Below, piece after piece: positions 35,429 through 48,317 of a stretch of DNA of 64,000 bases; position 1 is the first letter of the stretch; each line of letters starts with the position of its first letter. The position numbers and the translations under genes were made by a program. Under the pieces are notes generated by a model. It searched no databases. It saw only the letters and a program-made list of their open reading frames with translations, and was not told the origin of the DNA. Source of the DNA: Hermatobates lingyangjiaoensis (taxonomy: Eukaryota > Arthropoda > Insecta > Hemiptera > Hermatobatidae). The stretch spans positions 930,001 through 994,000 of the forward strand of contig JAPFBL010000116.1 of assembly GCA_026182355.1 (NCBI GenBank), in the 5' to 3' direction.

Positions 35429-35884
35429 GAAAACAATTCAATTCGCGTGGTGTTATTATTGAAGGAACAATGTAACTTACAAAAGTAAGAACTTTTTGAA
35501 TAAGAAAATAAAATTTATATTATTTAAAGGAACTGACAATCTTAACTGGTCAAAACCTTTGACTAGACTAATAAGATAGCATTACAAGTAACCTCAACAC
35601 TGTTTATTGAAAGAAACTAAGTAAATTAAATTTCACTAAAACTCAGCATATTACTAGTAAACTACGATACTTTTTTTTTTATGAAAAAGATTTTAAAATA
35701 AAACCGAAACGCCGGCAATTAGAGTTTGAATCTTGTATCTAGAAAATTGACTGACTCCTGATAAATCAAATAATTCTATTAGATAACATCTATTCTGTCA
35801 AACCGTTATAACATTAATTAACATTATTTGAAATTATTCCTAATAAATATAAAATAATATCTAAACCACAGTTAAATCAGGAAT

Positions 35885-36032
35885 TTGAGTTAAGATCTTT
35901 CAACTGAAACAACCGGTCTTTGTCAAGGTATCATTTGAACTTTAATGAAGACAAATTGTTTCTTAGACATTTACATCTTAGATATTAGGCAATTTTCTAA
36001 TTTTTTATGTTGTTTAGACGTTTATATATATA

Positions 36033-36086
<54 letters not shown>

Positions 36087-36775
36087 GTATAAATTCTAAA
36101 TATACATCTAAACGAAAGTAAGAAAATGAAAAATGTCATAAGATATTTACTAAAACAGATGGTCTTGGTCAAAATCTTACTCATACAGAATGAAATTATG
36201 TAGCACATCTGGTGTATAGAGAAGGGAGGGAGGCAAAATAAGTATTTTAAAGGGTGCAAAACGCATGGAAAAAAAGAAACAACCGGGAAAAGTAAGTGAG
36301 GATAAAGAAATAAGTTTTCAAAGAAATAAGTAAAAGTTGTCTGCTAGCTGTCAACCCTTGTAGATAAAGCAATTACTCTGGTCAACATCGAGTCTAACTT
36401 GAATCAATTTAATTAAACAATACGAGTGCTCTATAATATTTTTTAACAACATCCATCTTTCATACGTGATTATTTTAGCTTCTGTGTAATTTATTTCTTG
36501 ATTCTCATTATTTATATGAAGTTTTTATGTAATACTTTGTTTACCAACAATTACATCTTATTGGTGTTGCTTGAGAAGTATTTTTAATCATTTACTAGTC
36601 TAAAATATGTATTTTTATGAGAAAATTTACACGGAATTTTATAAATACCATTATAATCCAGTTTTTTTTAGAAGGTTTTTAATTAACAAATTACCTACAT
36701 TATTTCAATTAGAAGTATTGCATTAGGGGCAAGATTTCAAGTAAGCCTAAAACTTGGACCGATGACTCATGATAT
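35885..36775 (-). mobile_element. Decayed PLE end, sister of 29915-30620
   Basis: Minus strand carries LKILLKQHQ and HINNENQEINYTE in the same order as the 30-kb copy, then a UTR (36215-36420) sharing ACTCGATGTTGACCAGAG, and the family-A core at 35889-35935 (TGACAAAGACCGG, CAGTTGAAAGATCTTAAC). (TA)n at 36021-36075 has expanded between UTR and ribozyme. Many stops. Confidence 0.6.
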
Positions 36776-36796
36776 AGTAAAATGATGGCTTATTAA

Positions 36797-37105
36797 ATTT
36801 AGACTCAGTGTTGACCAGAGCAATAGTCTGACTACAAAGGTTGACAGCTGATAACTTTTACTTATTTCTTCCTGAACTCCTTTGTTGGCACTGACTCACC
36901 TTATCCAGCTCTTTGTTCCCTTTTGTTCCACTTTACGTCCTTTATAAATCCCTCTTCTCAATACCACACCACATTTCCTATAAAACTCAGCTAAAACAAT
37001 AACTTGTTTTGGAATGAATGAAGCTCTGGCGAAGACCACTTGGTTACGTTGAAAGGTCTGAGTAACATTTTTGGTTTCCTTACTGTGGTTTGGATGTTGA
37101 TATAT
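36797..37105 (+). mobile_element. Inverted partial copy of the same PLE 3' end
   Basis: Plus strand ACTCAGTGTTGACCAGAG, UTR, then CTCTGGCGAAGACCACTTGG, TTACGTTGAAAGGTCTGAG and GTGGTTTGGATG before (TA)n. It faces the minus copy at 36215-36420, forming a very large imperfect foldback. Confidence 0.65.
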
Positions 37106-37140
37106 ATATATATTATCAAAGGGAAAACATAGGGCAACAA

Positions 37141-37424
37141 ACGTTTCTCAGTAAACTATAGACAATGACTAAAGATACGAATACAATTACAGTCTCTAAT
37201 TTTTGGTTGAACCTTGTTTTGTCACAGGAGAGTAGAGATAGATTCAACAAGCGCACTTGCGAAGCGATGGTTGGTCACTTTAGCTCGGTGTTCACTGTTG
37301 GTCTCCAACCGTCGCTTCGCAAGTGCGCTTGTTGTCCCTATCTCTACTCTCCTGATGACGGTTCAACCAAAAATTAGAGACTGTAAGTATGTTTGTATAT
37401 TTACTCTGTGTCTATAGTTTATTG
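37141..37424. mobile_element. Family-B PLE foldback 1
   Basis: Arms 37141-37276 and 37301-37424 mirror each other (CAAGCGCACTTGCGAAGCGA and partner). The right arm has a hammerhead-like core at 37345-37380: CTCTCCTGATGA, C, GGT-TCA-ACC, AAA-AATT-A, GAGA; the G of GAAA is mutated to A. Confidence 0.8.
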
Positions 37425-37495
37425 TATATATATATATATATATAGTTCAATGTATATAAATAAACATAGGGAAATATAAAACACACACTTACAGT

Positions 37496-37530
37496 CTCTA
37501 ATTTTCGGTTGAACCGTCTTCAGGAGAGAT
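37496..37530 (-). ncRNA. Hammerhead-like motif, family B (left arm)
   Basis: Mirror copy of 37725-37759 on the minus strand with the same paired elements. Confidence 0.55.
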
Positions 37531-37724
37531 AAGAATGGGAAACCAAGCGCACTGGTACAGAGACGGTTGGAGACCAACAATTTTGCCACATACGCGCCCG
37601 GTCACAGAGAATAAGGTAGACAAGAATCAATTTAATTCTAATTCTCTGTGACCGGGCGCGTATGTGGCAACATTGTTGGTCTCCAACCGTCTCTGTACCA
37701 CTGCGCTTGGTTTCCCTTTCTTAT

Positions 37725-37759
37725 CTCTCCTGAAGACGGTTCAACCGAAAATTAGAGAC
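37725..37759 (+). ncRNA. Hammerhead-like motif, family B
   Basis: CTCTC (37725-37729), CTGAAGA (37730-37736), C, GGT-TCA-ACC, GAA (37747-37749), AATT (37750-37753) as palindromic stem III, A (37754), GAGA (37755-37758) pairing with TCTC as stem I. Stem II and stem I differ in sequence from family A but pair equally well. Confidence 0.6.
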
Positions 37760-37871
37760 TGTAAGTGTGTGTTTTTAATTCCTCTACGTTTCTTTATGTA
37801 CATTGAACTGTATTTGTCCATTTCGGATCGTATTTTCATCAAAAAAGTGTATATATATATATATATATATA

Positions 37872-38056
37872 TTATTAAAGTAGATGGAAGCTTCCCTATT
37901 CACGACCTTTTTACTACTGTTTTCTAATTCCCTAACTAGTTTTCTTTGGTAGGGAGTGATTTCATGAAGGAGTTAACTACCAAAGAAAACTAGTTAGGAA
38001 ACTAGAAAACAGTAGTAAAAAGGTCGTGAATGGGGAAGCTGCCGTCTACTTTAATA
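37872..38056. repeat. Foldback of the PLE N-terminal module
   Basis: Arms 37872-37952 and 37978-38056. The right arm (plus) reads YQRKLVRKLENSSKKVVNGE, then AAVYFNKICLQENLLPIYTN and enters (TA)n at 38095; the left arm (minus) reads the same start and is cut at YFN by (TA)n at 37850. Both arms therefore point outwards into TA repeats. Confidence 0.7.
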
Positions 38057-38149
38057 AAATATGTTTACAAGAGAATCTGCTGCCAATATACACTAATATA
38101 TATATATATATATATATATATACTCGTATATATATATATGATTTTTAAA

Positions 38150-41100
38150 ATTTATATCAATGAAAGAAAGGTTACTTCGAACTGATTCATTTCAAATTAT
38201 CCTTACGTATTATACATTAGAGAAACCGAATCCACCCTTAAAACAATTTTTCTCTGTTTGTTTGTCCAAAAATTTTGTCAGAAGTAAACACAGCCACCAT
38301 AAGTGATATCAAGCAGAAACTATGACAGTAGATTTGTGTATGTCTGACTTAAAAGCTAAAACTTAAATGGATTGAAAATTCAACGTAAAAGCGAAGTAAT
38401 GGACTTGTGAGCTGTATTTGGCTAGCTGCACAGGTATGCAGTGTATAGTTAAAAATATGCAGGTATTTTTACTGTGCAAGTAGGTATTGTTAGTTGATTT
38501 TAATTTCGTTTACGTTTACCCTAATTTGCTTGCTTTAAAAAAGTGAGTTCTACCTACCCAAGTACTAAGTAAGAAGTATGCGTAGATTAAAATTAAATTT
38601 GAGTTCATTATCTAAAGCTACAAAACGTAAAAGAAACTCCAGCTCTAATGACGGTTATGAATCGTACTAATAATAATATTTTCTACTATTTTATAATTTC
38701 TAATCATATTTTGAAATACCATGTTCCATCTTTAATTTCTGTAAGATATCCGTCAAAGACGGGCATTTCTACTAGTAAAGTATATATATTTTATGATTTT
38801 TATAGCATTTGCACAGTTTATAATTAAAGTCTTGAACAGAGTATCATAAGAGTGTATTTCTAAAATAACCGTGCTGAAACATATTGCTCAGAGTCTGGTG
38901 TGGTCTCATAGCCTGTTGCATTTAGAACGTATTCTTCTTGTGGAGATTAGAGCATTGTGCTCGGGGTTCTGTGAAAGAAAGCAATGTTTCTGGTCTTGAA
39001 CTTGATTTGTAAGGTACTCGTCAATGATCTTAACAATAATGAACTTAATTGAGGAAAACTGTAGCATTTGAATGTCAACGAAATCAGTAATTTACCACCT
39101 CACATAAATAATACTGCTGCTGGATAATATCAAACTTTAACCCTATAAAAACATAAAAGTGAAATGTTAGAAGTGTATTTGAAGGAAAAAATAATGTTTC
39201 TGAATCCGTCTAGTTCATGGAAGCTATTGCTATTAATATTATTAGTGATCTCGAAGTGTTTTGTCTTTTAGTTTCTAATTTACACCGAAGTTCTTTTAAA
39301 TGTGATTTGGAATATTACTTTTCTCGTTTCATATACCGCAGGTCAGTGCTCCCTAATGCAAATGAATCAAAAGGTATTCTTTCCAATATGAATATAATCC
39401 TTCATATCATGTTGATGTTTGTTTTCCTATAATATGAATATTCAACTGCATGTGTTCCCTTAAATCTCTGGTGTTAACACATTTCTAGTTTCATGAAAAT
39501 AAAAAATATTTGCTTTTAGTCCATGCGCTTGAATTACTTAGCACCTTTGGTTTCAACGACCAGTAAAACCTATTGGTAAAATTAAAAAAAAATGCATATC
39601 TCATTTTCTTAGCTCCTTAAATATATTACTATTATGACTTCGAAAAAGCTCTTTGTATAGATGTTGGCTCCCACATGCATTGATCCAAATAATTATTCAT
39701 AGATGCCCAAGAAGTTTTATTTTTTAGTCCATCAAGACTTGATACCAGTATATTGTAATTAGTATAAACAAACCTGTAGTATATATTGAATGGTACATAT
39801 GTCAAATGCACATGTACTTTTTTATGCAAACTAACCAGTATAGATATTATTGATATCTTAGATATACACAGTAAGCAGATATCCCAATTTGTCTTTGGCA
39901 TTGGGTACATATTTGAAACTAATACAATACTTTCAATGCAAACACACAATTTTGACACACTTAGGTTTGAAAGTAGTCATATTTGGTTACATAACTTGCC
40001 AGTAGTCTCATAAACTATTATCACTGAATATTTCAAAATATCAATGTACTATAGATTGCAAATATTTATTTTACATGATAATGAAAGTGATTTCCTTTAT
40101 TTTTGCAAAAGCCTAGGGTTATTTTTGTGAAGTTTTTTTATACGTTATAATCCTAATTATCAATATTTATTCTTTATATTTTTAAATACTATATCTTTGA
40201 ATTTTGTATGTTTATAAAGCATATTTTTTTATTAGAAAGATTTTGTCATTCAAGAAAAACTATGTTGTCTTAGAAAGGAAATGTTTCTGCTTAAGAAATG
40301 TTTTATACAAAAAATTCAACTTGTTTCCAATAGTAAAAGCTTTAAAAACTAATAAAATTACTGACTCATACATTTCATGAGTATATTATTTACTTTACTG
40401 TCCCAAAATGATTGGAAAGAGATTAAATTCCAGTTACCTGTGTGGGGTAAAACTTTTAATATCTAAACGCATATCTCCAACGTCCTCGCTAGTAACTATG
40501 GATGACAAAAATGTTTCGCCAAAATGAACCACTTAGGTTCAGCAAGTCCTTGAGCTACGGTGAACAAGTGAAATATATAAAAATGTTGTATGTGTCACAG
40601 GGACGGCAAATAACCCAATACATTCATGAATGTTCTGATCTTTTGGCCTTCATCCCGGTGGCTGTAAATCCTTACTTGAAGTATTTTTAGAGACGTTTGA
40701 ACACTGAGTAAAGAACTGGAAGATTCACAGTCACATAATACACCAGCAGGCTAAAGGCTTTTGGTACCAACATTTCTTTTTTTCAGGTATAAATTTTGTG
40801 CAAGATAATGTCGGAGTACAAACTAAATTACTTCCACATAGAGCTCTAGAACAGCATCCATCGTAGGTCAGACATAATTTTCATGGTACCTAAATAATTA
40901 ATTATTGCTTACTCACTAATTTCACAATTTTTTTTCAATACGTTAATTTTAATGGAATAGGAGGTAGCGTAAAACACAATAAATAATTTGAATTACGAGT
41001 ATTATATAATATAAAAAATTCAAACAAAAATATCCATATAAAAGAAAATTTATGAAAATAATTCCTTTCAAACCGGTAGTGTTCTCTTTAAGTTGAATAT

Positions 41101-41550
41101 GGATGATATGAAAAGTGAAAAAGAGAACTCTGACTAGTGGAGATTTAATTTGTGGATAGCACTACCTTTCTGAAACCCGTTCGTTTGATAAAACTTCCTT
41201 TGCGCTTACCTTTTCATTTAAAAACAATAATGCAAATTTGACTCGATGCAAGAAAGTTATCTATAAATAATTACTTTAATTAAATTTTATACTTTCACAT
41301 GGTCTAAATAAACAGATACTTCAGCGAATACCTACATTCTTGCAATATTTACCTGTAGACTTTATGGAGAAATACTTTTTTTAATTTACTGTAAGTATAG
41401 TAGTAATCATGAAGATATAAAAATTCAATATTTGTACAAATTTAAACGTTTGTAGTCTTCTGAGTTCATTTTGCATTTGTTTTGAAGATGTTTTTCTCCT
41501 TTGCTTTAGCCCTCACCCAGTGAGTTCATTAGTTGACTACCGTCCCTCCA
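38150..41550. other. AT-rich intergenic region
   Basis: 3.4 kb with no exon or element I recognise. A 62-codon frame at 40502-40690 has better composition than its surroundings but no motif. Confidence 0.5.
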
Positions 41551-41561
41551 TTAATTCACTT

Positions 41562-41650
41562 CTTCTCCTGAGGACGACCGCCATTACGGTCGAAATATTG
41601 AAAAGTGAGTCTGTGTTATGTTTCTGTCCATGTGTTACAGTTTATTTGAA
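41562..41650 (+). mobile_element. Family-C PLE 3' end with hammerhead-like motif
   Basis: CTTCTC, CTGAGGA, C, GACCG-CCATTA-CGGTC (stem II, 5 bp), GAA, ATAT, T, GAAAAG. Stem I CTTCTC/GAAAAG pairs at five of six positions. GTGAGTCTGTG and a tail to (TA)n (41653-41684) follow. Confidence 0.65.
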
Positions 41651-41651
41651 G

Positions 41652-41683
<32 letters not shown>

Positions 41684-41944
41684 ACCAGGATGCGCTCCTC
41701 GGCTTTACCTCAATCGTTGACTATTCCTTTGACTTATTTCAGACTCTTAATTTATCTTTTGTTTACTTACTTATTTTTATTTTCTTTTTTAGTTCGTATT
41801 TTTACAAAGTGTTACTAGTTTTTATTTAAATATTTTCACCTGTTTATTATTTATTTTGCTTTTATTTGTATATCTATACGTGTCTTCCCTTCTTCCGTAA
41901 GTGTGAGTTTCTGCTTTATTATTGTGTATTATTTTTATTATATA

Positions 41945-42120
41945 TATATATTTATAAACTACATAGACATAAAAAACACAGAAATGAAACAGAAACTGAC
42001 TACTATATTTCGATGGCTTCGCCATCAGAAACGAGTCGCTCCGCAGGCAGACCACGAATCTCTCATTCTCTCTTTCATTTCTGTGTTTTTTATGTCTATG
42101 TAGTTTATAAATATATATTA
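41945..42120. mobile_element. Foldback with family-C-related end
   Basis: Arms 41951-41989 and 42078-42116 are reverse complements (AAACTACATAGACATAAAAA). Between them, minus strand CTGATGGCGAAGCCATC, GAAA, TATAG is a hammerhead-like hairpin in which stem II has extended into the core. Confidence 0.7.
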
Positions 42121-42154
42121 TATATATATATATATATATAATAAAATTAATACA

Positions 42155-42200
42155 AGATCTTAGTCTTGTTTTCCCATTTCTTATTGTGGTTTGATCATTG

Positions 42201-42260
<60 letters not shown>
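42155..42260 (+). repeat. Partial family-A end and long (TA)n
   Basis: AAGATCTTAGTCTTG to GTGGTTTGATCATTGAT, starting at the ribozyme stem III, then about 54 bases of (TA)n (42205-42258). Confidence 0.8.
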
Positions 42261-42817
42261 TTTCAATGTAGTAAATTTTCTACTATCTGAAAAATATTTT
42301 TGTCACTAATCTACATAAACTAGAGCATACTGAATCTTATGATGTGTCAGTTCCTTTAAAATGATATACAATGAAAAAAAAATTGAGAATTATGCTACAT
42401 TGGAAGAGGCGAGATAGACTTAAAAATGTAAAGCTCAACCTGCAATATTTTTCTATCTTTACGTTACTTTAAAAAATTGTTTTATTATAATTCAACAAAA
42501 AGTATTGATTAAATTAAAATTGATTTTAATTATTAATTTAAATCGTGTAATATAAAATTTTTAAAATTATTGTAGCATATACTACGTGTAGTAGAAATAT
42601 CATTCTACTATGTCTAACTGTATTCTTAATTCAGAATCAGAATCTATTATAATTATAAATTAGACATATTTTAGTATGTTGTTTAAATTTAAGGATTAAT
42701 TGAAGCCATGTTAATATTATTCCCATGTTATCATTGAATAGTGTCAGATAATGTATTCATCTTTAATTAATTCACCCTAATGTTCCTAAAGCTCATTAAC
42801 GCAAATATTTTTTGGAT

Positions 42818-42862
42818 GTAACCTGAAGAAAAATATTAAGTCTTCGAAACGCGTTGTTTAGT
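42818..42862 (+). ncRNA. Hammerhead-like relic with ACGCGT stem III
   Basis: GTAAC, CTGAAGA, A-rich segment, GTCTTC, GAA, ACGCGT, T, GTT. Stem I (AAC/GTT) and palindromic stem III fit, but stem II can only form by using core bases. Confidence 0.35.
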
Positions 42863-42869
42863 TTTTTAT

Positions 42870-44890
42870 AATAAACTTTTTTGTGTCACACTATAACAGA
42901 TTGCACAGTTAATGAATTAAAGTTGAATGTAAGCCAGTCCATATTTTTCCTTTAATTTGTTGTCATTTTGAGTGTAATATTATTGTATTTAACAATGTTA
43001 AGGAATTGTCATATACAAATAACATTTGCAATGAATATGCAGAAATCTGGTAGTCACCTGTTAGTTGCACACTAAAACATGATTCCATTAATGTTATTAT
43101 GAGAGAAATGCCCACAGTCGTACTCTTTGTATATGCCTTTGAGAGTTCAGAGCTATTATATTTGAATAGAGAAACTTAACAAGGGGAATTTGATTTTATC
43201 AGAAGTTTGTTTGGACATAGTTTCTAGCATTCTACTGTAAAGTTACCAACAAAGGGAACCTTTACATCTTGGTATATGATTTTGTTTTATGAATAAAATT
43301 GTAATTGGAGAGGGTATTCAAAGAATTTTAAATTGGATAAATATAATTTTTATTTGATTAGTATTGTGAAACCTGTTAAATAAAAAATAAAATTTGTGTC
43401 TACCGTTTTATTCAATGTGAGAGATACAAAAATTTATTTTATGAAATTAAGAAAATGGTTTCCTCTTTATATAACTTTATTTATAGAAAATAAAACGCAT
43501 TCAGGCAAAACTATATGTCATCAACAGGGTAAACCTCGTATGTGACTTATCCCAATGAAGAAATATGAAAATATTTTCATCTCTCATCTTGAAAGTTGGT
43601 AAATATGCTTATTGAAATACAATAAAAAATACTGTTAGTTTTGAATTTTTAAAACTTCTAAACAAATAGGATTGAAAGCATGATTTTGAACTAATAATTT
43701 TTGGTTATGCGTCCCTGAGAATAGTTTATGAAATATCCACATGAACAAGTTTTATTATCAAAATAACTCGGGTTTTTTCAGGTAAATCAGCTCTAGTGGA
43801 AATAAGCTCATGATTTAAGTCCTTGTCTCCCTCGTGCTAGAGCTAATTTACCTGAAAAAGAATGGGTGGTCGAAACTTTGTGTTTCATTTATAAAACTTT
43901 CTTATCCGAGGATTAATTTGTACTCGCCAAGATTGATTAAATACCACGGTAACTCACCGCAAAACTAATAAATTCTATTTATGTTACTAATTGAATACTG
44001 CAAACATGTGCATCACGTAATATTCAAACATACTACGAGTAGTAATATAGTAGTAACATACATATTAGTAAACATACTAGTAACATATTTTGTTTTACTT
44101 AGTTATTGTTTCTAGCATGCTTTATATGTCTGACAAACGCTGCTTGATTAATGTGTCAATTTAATTAACTATGCGATAATGAACTTGGAGTTTGCAGAAG
44201 GGTCTAAGTTCCAAAGGCCGAAATACTCAAAATGGTTCAACCGACATCAGAACCTCCCTAAGGTATATATATCACATCAATGATGTTTAAAATCAAATCA
44301 AACTGTATCAAGCATCTGCTGTCCAAAAACTTAAGTAGAAAGCTGTTGACTAAGTAGGTCTCTAACTTTTTTTATTCTTTTTTCTCCTTTCTCAAATTTT
44401 CATTTCATTCCTTCCATAAAACACAAAAAAGTGCAAAGATCTGTTGGCAACGCAACAAAAACTAAGTTTGTTTCATCGATAGATTATAGATCAACATACA
44501 CTGCTTGCATCAGCTAATTTGTCGACTAGGCGTGTGAGAGTGTACGAGAATTGTAAGAAGGTACATGACACTTGGACCCTAACAATTCTGACAGTGTGTT
44601 ACTCCTTACAAAGTATTTTGGCCGCTACAGCTACTAAACCCGGATAGTTATAGTCGTTTCGATTGATACTGGAAGTGCTTTGTAGATCCTATTGAAACAA
44701 CTACCTCAAAAAGAAGAATGATACTTAGACCCTTTTTGATTTACAACTCTTCAATTGTTTTCTAAGTATTTTTAATAGGAGAGATTGTAACAAACGTCCA
44801 TTACATTTTGGTAGGATGCTTCAAAATTCCATGCACTAGCCCGGTGTTTCTCAGATTTCTTACTTCATTGCTCATAAAAAGTTACTTCTT
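42870..44890. other. AT-rich intergenic region
   Basis: No gene found. One inverted pair (43788-43812 with 43828-43853: CAGGTAAAT-AGCTCTAG and partner) forms a hairpin of about 23 bp with an imperfect loop region. Confidence 0.5.
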
Positions 44891-44900
44891 CACTGAAATA

Positions 44901-45121
44901 ACAATAACAACAATGAATTAGCAATAACAACAATGAATTAACAATAACAACAATGAATTAGTAATAACAACAATGAATTAGCAATAACAACAATGAATTA
45001 ACAATAACAACAATGAATTAGCAATAACAAACAATGAATTAGCAATAACAACAATGAATTAACAATAACAACAATGAATTAGCAATAACAACAATGGATT
45101 AGCAATAACAACAATGAATTA
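44901..45121. repeat. 20-bp minisatellite, 11 copies
   Basis: Unit GCAATAACAACAATGAATTA, alternating with ACAATAACAACAATGAATTA at its first bases; one unit is 21 bp (45021-45041) and one has GGATTA. No ORF. Confidence 0.95.
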
Positions 45122-45354
45122 GCAATAAATTTGTAGCATACCTTCTTCAATCTTAATATGGACGAAATACACTTTAAAAATTTTATGTTATTTCAAATAT
45201 TTTAGATTTTTTGAACTTTAAAATTGTTGGTAATATTTCTTCCTGAAACCATAACTTTTTATTACTAACATTTATATTTCGAAAATGAAATTATTACTTT
45301 TTTATGTTTTTCTAATAAAGAGATTTTATCCGAAACAAGATTTTAACTTTATTA

Positions 45355-45480
45355 TTTTATTATTATTATTATTATATATTTAGTTATTATTATTATATAT
45401 AATAATAATAATAATAACTTAACTAACTTAAATAACTTAACTTAATAATAAATAATTTAACTGACTTATTATTATAGATA
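45355..45480. repeat. (ATT)n / (AAT)n inverted simple repeat
   Basis: TTATTATTATTATTATAT is followed by ATAATAATAATAATAA, so the tract can fold on itself, then AACTTAACTAACTTA-type repeats. Confidence 0.8.
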
Positions 45481-45499
45481 GTAATAAACGCAATCTTAA

Positions 45500-46360
45500 A
45501 AAAACGTATATAACCTTGTGAGAAAAATATGTTTGAGGAAGATAAATATGTCTAAAGACTTTAATAAAAACCAGATGTTTGTTATTTTTGGCTAAGTAAA
45601 TTCTAAGGCAATTAAAAGAATAGAGATTTATAATTAATACCGTTATTATATCGAGAACTGTTAAGGAATCCTTCTTCTAGTTTAAAATGCTAAATATCAT
45701 AAACTTGACTCAGGTAAACTGAGTATTTGAGAAATTTGTGAAAATATAATAATTTTCTTATATATTAGGATATAATCTTCTTATTCATTGGAGAGCGTTG
45801 GAGCATTTTCCAAGACGAACACAATTTCATAAACAAGCTGTCATAATGCCATAAGCCGATGAATGATGAAGATTTTTATACACCCATACATTTTGTCTCT
45901 TAATATTGTCTTAAAATTGAGTAAAAAAAATCATTAAGGCTCAAAAAATCATTTTTTTTCCATGGTTTCAAGTCATGCAACTGCTGAAACTGAAGCCAGA
46001 TATCGTACCATAAAATGACTTTACTGTTTATTTGCTCTGCTAAAGGTATTATAGTATTGAAAAGCACTTTCTAAATGCTGTTGCCATTGTTTATGCATTT
46101 TATGTAAAATTAATAATTTAATAATATTAATGTATTGTTAATTATACGAAACTTGTTTTTACATAAATGTTTCCTACTTGAAGAATACATTTGCTAATGT
46201 GACTGCTTTATGGCTTCAAAGGTAGAATAGAACCCTGATTTGTGCAATACATATCTTAGCTGGTTGACAATATGCCTTCAGAATTCGATTTGCAGTGGGA
46301 GTATAACGGATTTTCAAATAGAAAGCAATTTCTAAAATACTGCTTTTGATATGAAAGGAT
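45500..46360. other. AT-rich intergenic region
   Basis: No gene, element or notable repeat seen. Confidence 0.5.
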
Positions 46361-46589
46361 AATAGATATGATAAAATATAGAACGGCTTCCCCGTATTCA
46401 CAGGTAGGGATTCAGCCAAATATTAATGGAGAAAGCATTAGGAGTCAAAAAAGGGGTGGAGTTTCAACGCAAGAGTTCAAAAAAATAAAACGTTTTCCAT
46501 TGAACCCTCCCCACTCCCTTAAGTTGTTATTATTTTTTTTTTTAAGTGTATGTAAGGTAGATAATATTTTGGCTCATCCAGACAGGTTA

Positions 46590-46800
46590 CACATGCAGAG
46601 AAAGGGCTGGGGGTGTTATAGGACAATAATTCAGAAGGGGTAGGGGTGAGAAGCGGGGTTGTTGACCGCGGGGTATATAAAGGCGGGGGTTGTACCAGGC
46701 TCAGTACACCCCGAGCTACTCGACTATACGCACCACTTGCCTTTCCTCGCAACCCTCGTCAGTACGTCCTCAAAACTACCCCTTATTAAACTACCCTTAC
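46590..46800 (+). promoter_or_regulatory. TATA-containing GC-rich island, candidate promoter or LTR
   Basis: GCGGGGTATATAAAGGCGGG (about 46669-46688) is a strong TATA box in G-rich flanks. CTCAGTACACC lies about 30 bases downstream where an initiator would be, followed by C-rich, 5' UTR-like sequence to 46800. Upstream are further G-rich runs (46605-46660). No downstream exon could be assigned, so a solo LTR is equally possible. Confidence 0.45.
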
Positions 46801-46949
46801 ACAACTCCAATTCATTTGTATTACATTAATGCAATTAATAATCTTATTATATTTAATGTACTAGAAATACTATTCAGTTTAATTTTAAACCATGACATCA
46901 ATTTGTTTTCTTTATTTAATATGTTAATTCATTTTTCTTAAAATCTAAA

Positions 46950-48060
46950 TTTAATGTGAATATAATTTTTGAAATATAAGCTAATAGTTTATTTAAATTA
47001 CTTTGGTTTCAAAATTTAAATTTAAAAAAAGTTGTGAAATATAGTTGTTTTGAATAATGATAAAAAAAATTATACTTTAAATTCTATCGTCACTCATTTT
47101 TATAAAAATATCAAAAATACAACACCATTATTATTATTATTAGTAATTTATTTACCATTGTTTATAATTTTGAGATAATTCAAATATATAATTCTAAAAT
47201 ATAAAGTGAATACAGAAAACCACAATTGTTTTGCACGAGATATTTATATATTTTGTATGTTTTTGTAAACGCTGCATTTAATGCATGAAATTCATATTGC
47301 ATATAATAAATATAAGCATATTTATTATATGCTATATAATAATGAGTTGTTTATTATTTAATGAGTTGTCTTTTGAATCAGAATAAATTAATTATTGGGT
47401 TTTGTTTAAATTGTAGTATTATTTTGTTTCATAACGTTTGCCTAAGAACATATGTTTAATTAAATCGTTAAACCCCTTAGTCTGTTCTGAATCCGTTTTT
47501 ACACGGATTGTACATATACATGGATATGTGTATCTTTGATATGGTATAAATACTCTATACATAAATCCATGTATAAGTATATACACGAATTTATTTATGC
47601 CGATATATGTATTCGACTGTATAAATTTGTAAACATTTTATTTATATTAACGTTTTCAAAATAACGTTCATATAATGTTTTTATTGTATAAAATGTTTAC
47701 AATTATTTATTATATGTAGCAAGTCGTTTGACCTACCTGGAGTTAAAATGCAGTGTACATTTTATAGTTTACCGCAAGTTATATAATTATTATTATAACA
47801 TTTTTTATTATTATTAAGTATTTATCTGGGAGCCCAACACTATGTGCGTGAATGCTCTTCATCTCCTTATCCAAAGAAATAAAATCATATATATTTATGC
47901 ATTATATGTATTTGGTGTTTGATAACATTTTTGGCACATTTTTTAAAGAAGATAAGTTTTTCAGATTTTTTACTGTAGTTTAGAAGTTTATATATACTTT
48001 AAATGTAGAAAAACTATCCCAAACAGGCAACGAAAGTTAAATATAAACAAATATACATAG
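46950..48060. other. Very AT-rich intergenic region
   Basis: Dense A/T, with repeated ATACATGGAT/ATGTGTAT-type blocks at 47510-47600 that are partly palindromic. No gene. Confidence 0.5.
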
Positions 48061-48064
48061 ATAA

Positions 48065-48215
48065 ATTAAAAACACACCGATACAGTCTCTAATTTTTGGT
48101 TTGAAGGGCCACAGGAAAGATAAGAGAGGGGAACTGAGCGCCAGTGGTCTAGGTATCCCTCTGTTATCTCTCTTGATGACAGTTTAAACCAAATGTTAAC
48201 AACCGTAACTATGTG
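48065..48215. mobile_element. Short decayed family-B foldback
   Basis: CAGTCTCTAATTTTTGGTTTG at the left and CTCTTGATGACAGTTTAAACC at the right are the two family-B ends. The right core has TTGATGA (first C lost) and no GAAA. Confidence 0.6.
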
Positions 48216-48317
48216 TTTTTATTTATTTATCTTTGCTTATTTTGAACTTGCTCTCTCTATCATTCTCTTCTCTCTCTGATATTATATATATATATATATA
48301 TATAATATATATATATG

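Larger units (their letters stand above)
37480..37776. mobile_element. Family-B PLE foldback 2
   Basis: Arms 37480-37612 and 37640-37776 are long, GC-richer reverse complements (GTGACCGGGCGCGTATGTGG and partner), with a loop of about 27 bases. Each carries an intact family-B hammerhead core. Confidence 0.85.

Noticed and set aside
44901..45121. CRISPR-like array
   Set aside because: Contiguous 20-bp tandem units without unique spacers in a eukaryotic sequence; a minisatellite.
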